A stretch of 64,000 nt of DNA, from positions 35,424-99,423 of the forward strand of contig UCIA01000019.1 of assembly GCA_900472295.1 (NCBI GenBank), written 5' to 3'. The DNA comes from Hyphomicrobiales bacterium. GTDB taxonomy: Bacteria > Pseudomonadota > Alphaproteobacteria > Rhizobiales > Rhizobiaceae. The number at the start of each line of letters is the position of its first letter. Positions within the stretch are counted from its first letter, which is position 1. The translations under genes and the position numbers were made by a program. Under the pieces are notes generated by a model. It made no database searches. It was not told the DNA's origin and saw only the letters and a list, made by a program, of their open reading frames with translations. Shown one piece after another: positions 35,847 to 43,809 of the stretch.

Positions 35847-36944
35847 ATGAAACTGTTCGACTGTCCGCATTGCGGCCACCGCCTCTATTTCGAGAATGCG
35901 CAGTGCCTGAACTGTGGGAATCTCGTTCTTTACGACCCTCACCATGCGCGCTTTGCCCTGTCCGATGTCGACGGCATCTTCCACTGCACCAATGCGGACG
36001 AATGCGCCTGCAACTGGATGGCCGAGCCGGACCACCCCTATTGCCGCGCTTGCGCGCTGAACCAGCTGATCCCTGATCTCTCCGTCGATGGCAACCGGCG
36101 CCGCTGGATCCGCGTCGAAGCGGCCAAGAAGCGTGCGATCTATTCGCTGCTCGCCTTCAGCCTGCCGGTGGCGCCAAAGCAAGCCCCCGGCGACGAGATC
36201 GGCCTCGCCTTCGACTTCCTGGCCGATCCGATCGGCGGCGGCCCCGGCGGCGAACGCATCCTCACCGGCCACGACAACGGCCTGATCACACTCAACGTCG
36301 CCGAGGCGGACTCGGCCGAGCGCGAGCGGCGGCGCGTGGAGATGGGCGAGAACTACCGCACCCTGCTCGGCCATTTCCGCCACGAGCTTGGCCATTACTA
36401 TTGGGACCGGCTGATCCGTGACGATCCGCAACGGCTCGACGCCTTTCGCGCGCTGTTCGGCGACGAGCGCGCCGACTACGAGGAGGCGCTGCAGACCTAC
36501 TATGCCAATGGTGCGGCGCCCGACTGGCAGCAGAGCCACATCTCCGCCTATGCGACCTCGCATCCCTGGGAGGACTGGGCCGAGACCTGGGCGCACCATC
36601 TGCACATCACCGATACGCTGGAGATGGTGCACGCGCTGAATTTTCCGCTCGGTCAGCTGGAGACGATGGAAACCAACGTCCTGCCGCGAGGCGACACCGG
36701 CGGCGGCCTGCAGGCGGCACCCGCCGAGCCTGATGCCATGCCCGAGCCTTTCGCAAAGATCCTCGCCCGCTGGCTGGTGCTGTCGGAAGCCTCCAACTCG
36801 ATCAACCGCTGCATGGGCCTGCCCGACCTCTATCCCTTCGTGATTTCGGACGTGACGGCGCAGAAACTCAGCTTCGTGCACGAGCTTCTGACCGGTTTGC
36901 CGAAAGAAACCGGAACAAATCGTGAGCCGGCGGGGGCATTTTAG
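35847..36944 (+). CDS. Putative zinc metallopeptidase with N-terminal zinc ribbon
   Basis: A 365-residue protein of the putative zinc-binding metallopeptidase family. The N-terminus is a zinc ribbon with Cys pairs (DCPHCGH and CLNCG), then a second cysteine set (CTNADECACNW, YCRAC). The main domain has the HExxH-type motif in HFRHELGHYYWDRL and a downstream AYATSHPWEDWAETWAHHLHITD that can supply the third ligand (HExxH plus glutamate). Family members are cytoplasmic and uncharacterised; a transglutaminase-like neighbour is common elsewhere but absent here. The start is ATG 35847 (MKLFDCPHCGHRLYF). Confidence 0.9.
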   Translation: MKLFDCPHCGHRLYFENAQCLNCGNLVLYDPHHARFALSDVDGIFHCTNADECACNWMAEPDHPYCRACALNQLIPDLSVDGNRRRWIRVEAAKKRAIYSLLAFSLPVAPKQAPGDEIGLAFDFLADPIGGGPGGERILTGHDNGLITLNVAEADSAERERRRVEMGENYRTLLGHFRHELGHYYWDRLIRDDPQRLDAFRALFGDERADYEEALQTYYANGAAPDWQQSHISAYATSHPWEDWAETWAHHLHITDTLEMVHALNFPLGQLETMETNVLPRGDTGGGLQAAPAEPDAMPEPFAKILARWLVLSEASNSINRCMGLPDLYPFVISDVTAQKLSFVHELLTGLPKETGTNREPAGAF

Positions 36945-37008
36945 CCGGAACGCATGCGCTCTGTTTTCGTTTGGGCTCGCGAGGGACCATGAAAAACGGA
37001 GAGAAACC

Positions 37009-37608
37009 ATGAGACGCATACTGTTTCCGGCCGTCGCCGGGGCGCTTGTCGCTATGTCGGGTGCGGCACTCGCCGATACTGCCGTCTCGGCCGTCACCGA
37101 TCTTAATGTGCGCGCCGGCCCCGGGCCGCAATATCCGGTGATCGGCGTGCTCGCCGCCGGCCAGTCGGCGACGCTCAATGGCTGCATCGAAAACAGCAAA
37201 TGGTGCACCATCGCCGAAGCCGACGGCCAGGGCTGGGTCTATTCCGACTATGTGACGGCCGATTTTGGCGGCAGCCAGGTCGTGCTGACGCGCCGCCCCG
37301 CCGACGCCGCCATCACCGTCGTCGAGGCGCCGCAGGATGATTATCCCGACACCTACACCGGCGCGATCCTTTCCGACGACGGCCCCATCGACGCCATCGA
37401 CAGGCCGCCGGCCGAAGTCGGCACCTATGTCAGCACACACCGGCTCGACCCGGTCTATCTCGACGGCGAGGTGGTGACGGGTGCTACCTTGCCCGACACC
37501 GTCGAACTCAGCGAAATCCCCGACTACCGCTACCGCTATGTCTATGTGAACGGCCAGCCGGCGCTGGTCGATCCGCAGACGCGGCGCATCATGTACATCG
37601 TGCGCTGA
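37009..37608 (+). CDS. Secreted SH3b/DUF1236 protein
   Basis: A 199-residue exported protein with a signal peptide (MRRILFPAVAGALVAMSGAALA). A bacterial SH3 domain follows (TDLNVRAGPGPQYPVIGVLAAG, WCTIAEADGQGWVYSDYV), then an acidic linker. The C-terminal DUF1236 unit is YRYVYVNGQPALVDPQTRRIMYIVR. SH3b domains often bind peptidoglycan peptides, and DUF1236 is a rhizobial envelope module of unknown role. GGAGAG before the ATG at 37009 supports this start over an upstream in-frame ATG. Convergent with higA, with a hairpin between. Confidence 0.9.
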   Translation: MRRILFPAVAGALVAMSGAALADTAVSAVTDLNVRAGPGPQYPVIGVLAAGQSATLNGCIENSKWCTIAEADGQGWVYSDYVTADFGGSQVVLTRRPADAAITVVEAPQDDYPDTYTGAILSDDGPIDAIDRPPAEVGTYVSTHRLDPVYLDGEVVTGATLPDTVELSEIPDYRYRYVYVNGQPALVDPQTRRIMYIVR

Positions 37609-37618
37609 GTGAGTTCCC

Positions 37619-37649
37619 CGCAGGCGGTCGCACTCAGCGACTGCCTGCG
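37619..37649. terminator. Hairpin between convergent SH3b/DUF1236 and higA genes
   Basis: CGCAGGCGGTCGC and GCGACTGCCTGCG form a 13-bp stem (one G-T pair) with a 5-nt loop. There is no T tract on either side, so it may be a bidirectional hairpin terminator or a 3' stabiliser. Confidence 0.5.
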
Positions 37650-37662
37650 ATTGTCAGCCCGG

Positions 37663-37959
37663 TTATGCCGCCTGCAATTGCTCGATCGCGTCGATCTCGG
37701 CCTTCTTGGCCTTGCTCTCGACGGCGAGGTCATAGCTGGCCTGCATGTTCATCCAGAACCGCGCCGTCGTGCCGAAGAACTTGGCGAGCCGCAATGCCGT
37801 ATCCGGCGTGACCGGCGCTGTTTCACTCGCCAGGCGCTCGATGCGGGTGCGTGGAACATGCAACTTCTTGGCCAGCGTATACGGCTTCAGCCCCAGCGGA
37901 GCGAGATACTCTTCGCGCAGGATTTCGCCAGGGTGGATGGGGGTGATGAAATCTAACAT
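37663..37959 (-). CDS. HigA-type addiction-module antitoxin, solitary
   Basis: A 98-residue Xre-type DNA-binding protein of the HigA family. The helix-turn-helix spans about 10-60 (IHPGEILREEYLAPLGLKPYTLAKKLHVPRTRIERLASE) and the typical HigA tail is ALRLAKFFGTTARFWMNMQASYDL. HigA normally represses higBA and neutralises the HigB ribonuclease encoded upstream. Here only 134 bp separate its start from the next gene, too short for higB, and no HigB-like frame is visible downstream either. It is either an orphan antitoxin or a regulator. ATG 37959; GGGG upstream. Confidence 0.85.
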   Translation of the reverse strand: MLDFITPIHPGEILREEYLAPLGLKPYTLAKKLHVPRTRIERLASETAPVTPDTALRLAKFFGTTARFWMNMQASYDLAVESKAKKAEIDAIEQLQAA

Positions 37960-38126
37960 GGGAAACCCCAGCAACGATTGTGATCGTGTCGGTAATTTAT
38001 ACCAGCCGCCGCCTGTCCCATAAATGTTTCGTATATCGTCCTGCCAGCAGGAATGCTGGAGCGATTGCGCGCAAGACGCCGATCCCCTAGATCATGCGAC
38101 CCGATGCGTTCGGCAAAGGAATTCGC

Positions 38127-39077
38127 GTGATATCAGATCCAACCGCCTTCGAGCGCTATCGCGACACAGCCGGCGAAAAGACCACCTTGCCGCGCCTGGT
38201 GATCGGAACGGCTGTTGTCGTCCTGTTTTGGGTTGCCATCACCCTGGTGGTGGTGCTCGGCGGCACTTATCTCGCCATCATCTGGCAGCTATCGTTCGAT
38301 GGCCTGACTGCCGGCCCCATACAGGGCTTTCTCGCCTCGCCCATCGGGGTTCTCACCGCGCTGACCTCGTTTGCCGGCATCTGGATCGGCTTGTGGGTCG
38401 CCATGCGTTTCATCCATGGCGAGCCGCTGACGGCGCTTTTCGGCCCAAGCCGACGCGTGTCATGGCCGGGTTTCCTCAAGGGCCTGATCGCGGTGCTCAT
38501 CACCTCGGCGCTCTCCGAGATCCTGCTCTACTGGCTACAGCCCGAAATCGCGCGCGGGGCGATCAGCCTGTCGACCTGGCTGCTGTTCCTGATCCCGATC
38601 GTGGCGCTGACCCTGCTGCAGACCTCGTCGGAGGAGATGCTGTTTCGCGGCTATCTGCTGCGCGGCCTGGCGAGGCGCTTCGAGAGCCCATATGTCTGGG
38701 CGCTGCTGCCCGCCATTGTGTTCACCTCCTTGCACTGGAGCCCGGGCTCCACCCCGTGGATGACCGCCTCCGTGTTGGCCTCGATCGCCGCCTTTGCGCT
38801 GCTGTTGACGCTGCTGGTCTATGTCACCGGCAATCTCGGTGCCGCCTTCGGCGCCCATCTCGGCAACAATCTGACCGGCTTCCTGCTGATTTCGCATCAG
38901 CAGAGCTACAATTCCTTCGCCCTGTTCACCGCCAAGCCGCTGGAGAGCCCCGACTTGACCTCGACCGACGCAGCGATCATCGCCGCGATCGGCATCGCCT
39001 GCACGCTGCTGACGATCCTGCTGCTCCTGCACCCACGCTCGCCGCTGAAGGTCGAGCCGGATCTCGGGCACTCGTGA
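38127..39077 (+). CDS. CPBP-family intramembrane metalloprotease
   Basis: An integral membrane protein (316 residues from this start) of the CPBP/Abi (Rce1-like) family. The glutamate motif is in QTSSEEMLFRGYLLRGL and the histidine motifs are in FTSLHWSPG and AAFGAHLGNNLTGF, which together form the metal site of the intramembrane protease. About eight hydrophobic segments are visible. I chose the GTG at 38127, 7 nt after AAAGGA; an ATG at 38094 is in frame but has no ribosome-binding site. The stop overlaps the next gene (TGATG), a glycosyltransferase. Bacterial CPBP proteins can mature prenylated or peptide substrates, but the role here is unknown. Confidence 0.85.
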   Translation: MISDPTAFERYRDTAGEKTTLPRLVIGTAVVVLFWVAITLVVVLGGTYLAIIWQLSFDGLTAGPIQGFLASPIGVLTALTSFAGIWIGLWVAMRFIHGEPLTALFGPSRRVSWPGFLKGLIAVLITSALSEILLYWLQPEIARGAISLSTWLLFLIPIVALTLLQTSSEEMLFRGYLLRGLARRFESPYVWALLPAIVFTSLHWSPGSTPWMTASVLASIAAFALLLTLLVYVTGNLGAAFGAHLGNNLTGFLLISHQQSYNSFALFTAKPLESPDLTSTDAAIIAAIGIACTLLTILLLLHPRSPLKVEPDLGHS

Positions 39078-40018
39078 TGCGCATCACGCTGGTGGTGGCG
39101 GGGGCCATCCCGTCCAGGGGTTACGGCGGGACCCAGCGCCAGGTCGAGTGGCTGGCGAGCGAGCTTGTCCGCCTTGGCCACCGCGTCGTGCTGATCGCCG
39201 ATCCCGGCTCGAGCCACCCCCATTGCGAGGTTCGCCATGCCGCTTCGGACGCGCAATGCCGCGCCGCCATTCCGGCCGACACCGACATCGTCCATTTCCA
39301 CGGCCGCTTCCTCGAAATTGCCTGTCCGTCCCTCAACACGACGCATGGCTTCTGGCCGGAAAGACCCAAGGTCAGGCCGAACTGGAGTTACGTCAGCGCC
39401 AGCCACGCCCGCAATCACGGCAGCGAAACCTTCGTCTACAACGGCTTTCCCGTCGATTCCTACCGCTTGGCCGGCTCGAAGACCGACCGGCTGCTGTTCC
39501 TCGCCGGCATTGCGCGCGCCGGCAAGAACCTCAATCGCGCCGTCGATCTGGCGAGGAGATTCGATTTTCCCCTCGACATCGCCGGCGGCGCGCGCTGGAG
39601 ATTGCTGACCCGCAGCCGGGTCCGGCGCGACCGCGTCTTCTTCAAGAGCCTCAGCCGGCGCTATCGTTTCCACGGCACCGTCGACGGCGCGCAAAAGCTG
39701 CGCCTGCTCGGCGAGGCAAAGGCCTTTCTCAACCCGATCGCCTGGGAAGAACCGTTCGGCATGGCTCCGGTCGAGGCCATGCTGTGCGGCACGCCGGCTC
39801 TGTCGACGCCGCGCGGCGCCCTGCCGGAGCTCATCGACGCCGACACCGGGCGCCTGTTCGACACCGATGCGGAGTTCGGCGCCGCCCTTGCCGCCATTGC
39901 CGAGCTGTCACCGCAACGCTGCCGCGACTCCGCCGCCGACAGGTTCCCGATCGCCAGGACCGCGAAGGGCTATCTCGACCTCTATGCGCGCCTGATCGAT
40001 GGCGAGGCGCTGCCCTGA
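39077..40018 (+). CDS. Glycosyltransferase family 4-like protein
   Basis: A 313-residue GT-B-fold glycosyltransferase. The N-terminal loop RGYGGTQRQVEWLASELVRLGHRVVLIA is typical of family 4, and the C-terminal E-x7-E donor motif is NPIAWEEPFGMAPVEAMLCGTP, followed by TPRGALPELID. It should transfer a sugar from a nucleotide donor; acceptor and donor are unknown. The start at 39077 overlaps the CPBP gene stop by one base, so the two are translationally coupled, an uncommon pairing. No other polysaccharide genes adjoin; the next gene is ffh. Confidence 0.9.
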   Translation: MRITLVVAGAIPSRGYGGTQRQVEWLASELVRLGHRVVLIADPGSSHPHCEVRHAASDAQCRAAIPADTDIVHFHGRFLEIACPSLNTTHGFWPERPKVRPNWSYVSASHARNHGSETFVYNGFPVDSYRLAGSKTDRLLFLAGIARAGKNLNRAVDLARRFDFPLDIAGGARWRLLTRSRVRRDRVFFKSLSRRYRFHGTVDGAQKLRLLGEAKAFLNPIAWEEPFGMAPVEAMLCGTPALSTPRGALPELIDADTGRLFDTDAEFGAALAAIAELSPQRCRDSAADRFPIARTAKGYLDLYARLIDGEALP

Positions 40019-40126
40019 GTCGCCCCTGACCTTGACTCAGCGCCCATTTTCCTGTCTACAGCCCCGAAATCCGCGACGAGTATCCCTCCGAGCAAGCCGA
40101 CCAGGACGCCAAAACCTCTTTGAGGT

Positions 40127-40259
40127 GGGTGCTGTAAATCGATCCTGGAGGCCAACACCCGGCAGCGCTGAGCGCCCCCGGGTGCTTTTTGGCTTTGCGC
40201 TTTGCTTGGACGATCGGCGCGAACGCACTACCTCTCGGGCACCATCCGGGTGCCTGAGA
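40127..40259 (+). promoter_or_regulatory. Hairpin leader of ffh with a possible attenuator
   Basis: GGGTG (40127-40131) can pair with CACCC (40156-40160). The same CACCCGG (40156-40162) can instead pair with CCGGGTG (40178-40184), which is followed by CTTTTT, forming a terminator at 40156-40190. A third hairpin, TCTCGGGCACC with GGGTGCCTGAGA (40233-40259), ends just before the ffh ribosome-binding site. Alternative pairing of this kind suits attenuation, but the terminator may simply end the upstream transcript. Confidence 0.5.
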
Positions 40260-40272
40260 AAAAGGAAACAGA

Positions 40273-41874
40273 ATGTTTGAATCACTTCAGGAGCGCCTTG
40301 GCTCCATCCTGAACGGCCTGACCGGCCGCGGCGCGCTGTCTGAGGCTGATGTCTCGGCGGCGCTGCGCGAGGTGCGCCGGGCGCTGCTCGAGGCCGACGT
40401 TGCGCTGGAAGTGGTGCGCTCCTTCACCGAAAAGGTGCGCGAGAAGGCTGTTGGCGCGGCTGTCGTCAAGTCGATCAAGCCCGGACAGATGGTCGTCAAG
40501 ATCGTCCATGACGAGCTGGTCGATATGCTGGGCGCCGAAGGCGTCGCCATCGACCTCAATGCGCCGGCCCCGGTCGTCATCATGATGGTCGGCCTGCAGG
40601 GCTCCGGCAAGACGACGACCTCGGCCAAGATCGCCAAGCGGCTGACCGAGCGCCAGAACAAGAAAGTCCTGATGGCCTCGCTCGACACGCGGCGGCCCGC
40701 CGCGCAAGAGCAGCTCCGCCAGCTCGGCGAGCAGGTCAAGGTGGCGACGCTGCCGGTCATCGCCGGCCAGAACCCGGTCGACATCGCGCGCCGCGCCGTC
40801 CAGGCGGCCAAGCTCGGTGGCCACGACGTCGTCATCCTCGACACCGCCGGCCGCACCCATATCGATGAGCCGCTGATGGTCGAGATGGCCGACATCAAGA
40901 AGGTGTCGAGCCCGCATGAAATCCTGCTGGTCGCGGATTCGCTGACCGGCCAGGACGCCGTCAACCTGGCGAAAAGCTTCGACGAGCGCGTCGGCATCAC
41001 CGGCCTGGTGCTGACCCGCATGGACGGCGATGGCCGCGGCGGCGCGGCCCTTTCGATGCGCGCCGTGACCGGCAAGCCGATCAAGCTGATCGGCACCGGC
41101 GAAAAGATGGACGGGCTGGAGGAGTTCCACCCCAAGCGCATCGCCGACCGCATCCTCGGCATGGGCGACATCGTCTCGCTGGTCGAAAAGGCCGCCGAAA
41201 ACATCGACGCCGAGCAGGCGGCGGCGATGGCCAAAAAGATGCAGTCGGGCAAGTTCGATCTGAACGACCTTGCCGGCCAGCTTCAGCAAATGTCGAAAAT
41301 GGGCGGCATGGGCGGCATCATGGGCATGATGCCCGGCATGGGCAAGATGAAGGACCAGATGGCTGCCGCCGGCCTCGACGACAAGATGTTCGGCCGCCAG
41401 CTCGCCATCATCTCGTCGATGACCAAGGCCGAGCGCGCCAATCCTGATATGCTCAAACATTCGCGCAAGAAGCGCATCGCCGCCGGCTCCGGCACGGATG
41501 CCGCCGAGATCAACAAGCTCCTGAAGATGCATCGCGGCATGGCCGACATGATGAAGGCGATGGGCGGCAAGGGCAAAGGCGGCGGCCTGATGCGCGGCAT
41601 GATGGGCGGCCTCGCCTCCAAGATGGGCCTCGGCGGCATGATGCCCGGCGGCCCAGGCGGCATGATGGGTGGCGGCATGCCGGACCTCTCCAAAATGGAT
41701 CCCAAGCAGCTCGAAGCCTTGCAGAAGCAGGCGCAGGCAGCCGGCCTCGGCGGCATGAAAGGTCTGCCTGCCCCTGGCGGGAGTGGCCTGCCCGGTCTGC
41801 CCGGCGGCATGAAGCTTCCGGGGCTTCCCGGCCTCGGCGGCGGCGGACTGCCCGGCCTCGGCAAGAAAAAGTGA
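40273..41874 (+). CDS. ffh: Signal recognition particle protein Ffh
   Basis: SRP GTPase that binds 4.5S RNA and hydrophobic signal sequences on the ribosome and hands them to FtsY. The 533-residue protein has the N domain, G domain (P-loop GLQGSGKTTT at 107-116, DTAGR, LTRMDGDGRGGAA) and methionine-rich M domain (from about 310). The C-terminal 100 residues are an extended Gly/Met/Pro-rich tail (GGMMPGGPGGMMGGGMPDL, GLPGLPGGMKLPGLPGLGGG), longer than in enterics. AAAGGA is just before the ATG at 40273. Followed by chorismate mutase (8 bp) and rpsP, as one operon. Confidence 0.97.
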   Translation: MFESLQERLGSILNGLTGRGALSEADVSAALREVRRALLEADVALEVVRSFTEKVREKAVGAAVVKSIKPGQMVVKIVHDELVDMLGAEGVAIDLNAPAPVVIMMVGLQGSGKTTTSAKIAKRLTERQNKKVLMASLDTRRPAAQEQLRQLGEQVKVATLPVIAGQNPVDIARRAVQAAKLGGHDVVILDTAGRTHIDEPLMVEMADIKKVSSPHEILLVADSLTGQDAVNLAKSFDERVGITGLVLTRMDGDGRGGAALSMRAVTGKPIKLIGTGEKMDGLEEFHPKRIADRILGMGDIVSLVEKAAENIDAEQAAAMAKKMQSGKFDLNDLAGQLQQMSKMGGMGGIMGMMPGMGKMKDQMAAAGLDDKMFGRQLAIISSMTKAERANPDMLKHSRKKRIAAGSGTDAAEINKLLKMHRGMADMMKAMGGKGKGGGLMRGMMGGLASKMGLGGMMPGGPGGMMGGGMPDLSKMDPKQLEALQKQAQAAGLGGMKGLPAPGGSGLPGLPGGMKLPGLPGLGGGGLPGLGKKK

Positions 41875-41881
41875 GGACGCT

Positions 41882-42208
41882 ATGAACGAAGAAAAAGACA
41901 TGGCCGACGCACGCACCATCCTGGCCGGCTATCGCGCCTCGATCGACAACATCGACGCCGCCCTCATACATATGCTGGCCGAGCGCTTCCGCTGCACCAA
42001 GGCAGTCGGCGTGCTCAAGGCCGAGCATGGCCTGCCGCCGGCCGACCCGGCGCGCGAGCAGGAGCAGATCACCCGCCTTCGCCAGCTGGCGAAGGATGCC
42101 CATCTCGACCCCGATTTCGCGGAAAAATTCCTCAACTTCGTCGTCCGCGAAGTGATCCGCCATCACGAGCAGATCGCCGCGTCCAACGGCGCAAGCAAAG
42201 CCGGCTAG
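41882..42208 (+). CDS. Chorismate mutase (AroQ type)
   Basis: A 108-residue all-helical chorismate mutase, which converts chorismate to prephenate for phenylalanine and tyrosine synthesis. The AroQ pattern is clear: [59 protein letters not shown], with the conserved R-x-x-I-D-x-I-D and the V-x-x-x-K region, then [16 protein letters not shown]. The ATG at 41882 follows GAGGA that overlaps the ffh stop; a second in-frame ATG at 41900 is possible. The place between ffh and rpsP is typical for Rhizobiales. Confidence 0.92.
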   Translation: MNEEKDMADARTILAGYRASIDNIDAALIHMLAERFRCTKAVGVLKAEHGLPPADPAREQEQITRLRQLAKDAHLDPDFAEKFLNFVVREVIRHHEQIAASNGASKAG

Positions 42209-42257
42209 ACATCAGCCGTCAACCAACACTGAAATCAGAAATTTTAGGAGAAATGAA

Positions 42258-42659
42258 ATGCCCTTGAAGATCAGACTGGCCCGCGCGGGCTCGAAGAAGC
42301 GTCCTTACTACCACGTCGTCATCGCCGACGCCCGTTCGCCGCGCGACGGCCGGTTCATCGAGTCGATCGGCTCGTGGAACCCGCTGCTGCCCAAGGACGG
42401 CGAGCGCGTCAAGGTCGATGCCGACCGCGTCAAGCATTGGCTGTCGCATGGCGCCCAGCCGACCGACCGCGTGCTGCGCTTCCTCGATGAAGCCGGCCTG
42501 CTCAAGCGCGAAGCCCGCTCCAACCCGAAGAAGGCCGAGCCGGGCAAGAAGGCGCAGGAACGCGCCGCCCTGCTGAAGAAGGCGCAGGAAGACGCAGCAG
42601 CAGCCGTTGCCGCCGCTGCCGCAGCCCCGGCCGAGGCGGAAGCCGCTTCCGCCGAATAA
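42258..42659 (+). CDS. rpsP: 30S ribosomal protein S16
   Basis: Small-subunit protein that binds 16S rRNA and aids 30S assembly. The 133 residues comprise the S16 core ([43 protein letters not shown] and [18 protein letters not shown], residues 1-80) plus an Ala/Lys-rich C-terminal extension ([24 protein letters not shown]) usual in Alphaproteobacteria. AGGAG lies 10 nt before the ATG at 42258. A strong terminator follows at once. In most bacteria rimM, trmD and rplS follow rpsP; here they do not. Confidence 0.97.
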   Translation: MPLKIRLARAGSKKRPYYHVVIADARSPRDGRFIESIGSWNPLLPKDGERVKVDADRVKHWLSHGAQPTDRVLRFLDEAGLLKREARSNPKKAEPGKKAQERAALLKKAQEDAAAAVAAAAAAPAEAEAASAE

Positions 42660-42680
42660 GTAGCGCGTCATCGCATCGAC

Positions 42681-42711
42681 AAAACGGCGGGCCTGTGCCC
42701 GCCGTTTTGCT
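42681..42711 (+). terminator. Terminator after rpsP
   Basis: AAAACGGCGGGC and GCCCGCCGTTTT form a perfect 12-bp stem with a CTGT loop, U-rich on both sides and so bidirectional. It ends the ffh-rpsP transcript and may also serve the convergent SRPBCC gene. Confidence 0.9.
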
Positions 42712-42730
42712 ATTGTGCGCTTTGTGGAAG

Positions 42731-43257
42731 CTACTTCTCGCTGAGGCGCTTCAGGTTGGCGAGACCGACCTCGAAATCCTTGCCGATCAGCGTATCGAAA
42801 TTCATGAACAGGCCCATCAGCTTGGCAATGAAGGGCCGGCTGCCGCGCATCGCCCAGGTGACTGCGGTGGAGTCGCCCGAGGGTTTCAGCGTGAAGTCGA
42901 CGCTGTTGTTGGCGCGGAACGGCTTTTCGAAGTCGAGCTTCAGCGACACCAGCGAGGATGGCACCGAGTTGACGATCTCCATGCGCCCCTTGCCGGCCTT
43001 GGCATTGCCTTCCCAGGCATAGGCGGCGCCCTTGCCGGCATCCGTGCCGGACAGCGTGCGCTTCATCTGCGGGTCAAGCTTTTCGTAGGGTGACCATTCG
43101 GGCCAGTGCCTGAAATCATCTATCAGCGGAAAGATCGCTTCCGGCGCGGCCTTGATGCTGGCCGTGCGGGCGGTGACGAAATCATTCGGCCGCGTCGCCG
43201 CATAGACAAGCACTGCAGCGATAATGACGAGCAGATAATAAGAATGGTGCTGAGCAT
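42731..43257 (-). CDS. SRPBCC family protein, start region apparently frameshifted
   Basis: A START-like/SRPBCC (polyketide cyclase-like) protein. The domain reads in one frame from FVTARTASIKAAPEAIFPLIDDFRHWPEWSPYEKL to RPFIAKLMGLFMNFDTLIGKDFEVGLANLKRLSEK. The best start, an ATG at 43257 with GGGAG upstream, begins MLSTILII and is one base out of phase with the domain, whose frame reads LLVIIAAVLVYAATRP. Together they would make one N-terminal membrane anchor. A one-base loss (or two-base gain) near 43236 would explain this. Without a frameshift the gene would have to start at a GTG at 43213 (160 residues) without the anchor. Coupled to the DoxX-like gene 15 bp upstream. Confidence 0.75.
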
Positions 43258-43272
43258 GTTTTTCTCCCTCGC

Positions 43273-43677
43273 CTAGCGGCTGAACGGGATCAGGGCGCGA
43301 ACGCGCGGGTCGCGCAGGTAGAGGCCGCCCCACAGGATGATGCCGAGATAGACGCTGAACAGCGTGTGCGAGAACAACGGGCTGCCGACGCGCATATTGG
43401 TGGCGATGGCGCCGCCGAGATAGCCGGTGAGCAGGATGGCGCCGAGCACAGACGTTCGCGGCAAGGCGTAGAGCGCGGTCGAGACCAGCCCGATTATGCC
43501 GAGCGTACGCGCGACACTGGGGTCGGCCGGCCAGCCGAGCGGCACCATGGTCTGGGTGACGACATCGAGCGGCGGCAGCTTGATGACGCCGTCGAAGATC
43601 ATGAACAGGATGATGAGGCCGCTGAGCCCGCGGCCCGTCCACAGGGCGCCGGGCGAGACGGGCGTGGTTTGAGACAT
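43273..43677 (-). CDS. DoxX-like four-helix membrane protein
   Basis: A 134-residue membrane protein with four hydrophobic segments (GLIILFMIFDGVIKL, ARTLGIIGLVSTALYAL, VLGAILLTGYLGGAIATN, TLFSVYLGIILWGGLYL) and the DoxX-like G-x-x-x-T-x-Y-L-G-G-A-I/A-x-x-x-x-R pattern. DoxX-like proteins are linked loosely to quinone or redox chemistry, and many are uncharacterised. GGAGGG precedes the ATG at 43677. The SRPBCC gene follows 15 bp downstream, a common pairing in which both are of unknown function. Confidence 0.85.
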   Translation of the reverse strand: MSQTTPVSPGALWTGRGLSGLIILFMIFDGVIKLPPLDVVTQTMVPLGWPADPSVARTLGIIGLVSTALYALPRTSVLGAILLTGYLGGAIATNMRVGSPLFSHTLFSVYLGIILWGGLYLRDPRVRALIPFSR

Positions 43678-43809
43678 GGTGTTCCCTCCGAATGGTTGGA
43701 GCCGTTTTGCCGGCTTCGAACCAAGGACGAGCGCTAGGGCGGCGATCCTACAGGGGGCTGGATTCTTTTTGGCCCTCCACCGTGGCGTCGGCCGCCCGTA
43801 TTTGGAGGC

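Noticed and set aside
37960..38126. Possible higB remnant upstream of higA
   Set aside because: Too short, and none of the frames shows the HigB start or RelE-like pattern.
40282..41919. Open frame of 545 codons opposite ffh
   Set aside because: It is antisense to ffh, with low-complexity His/Ala/Asp composition.
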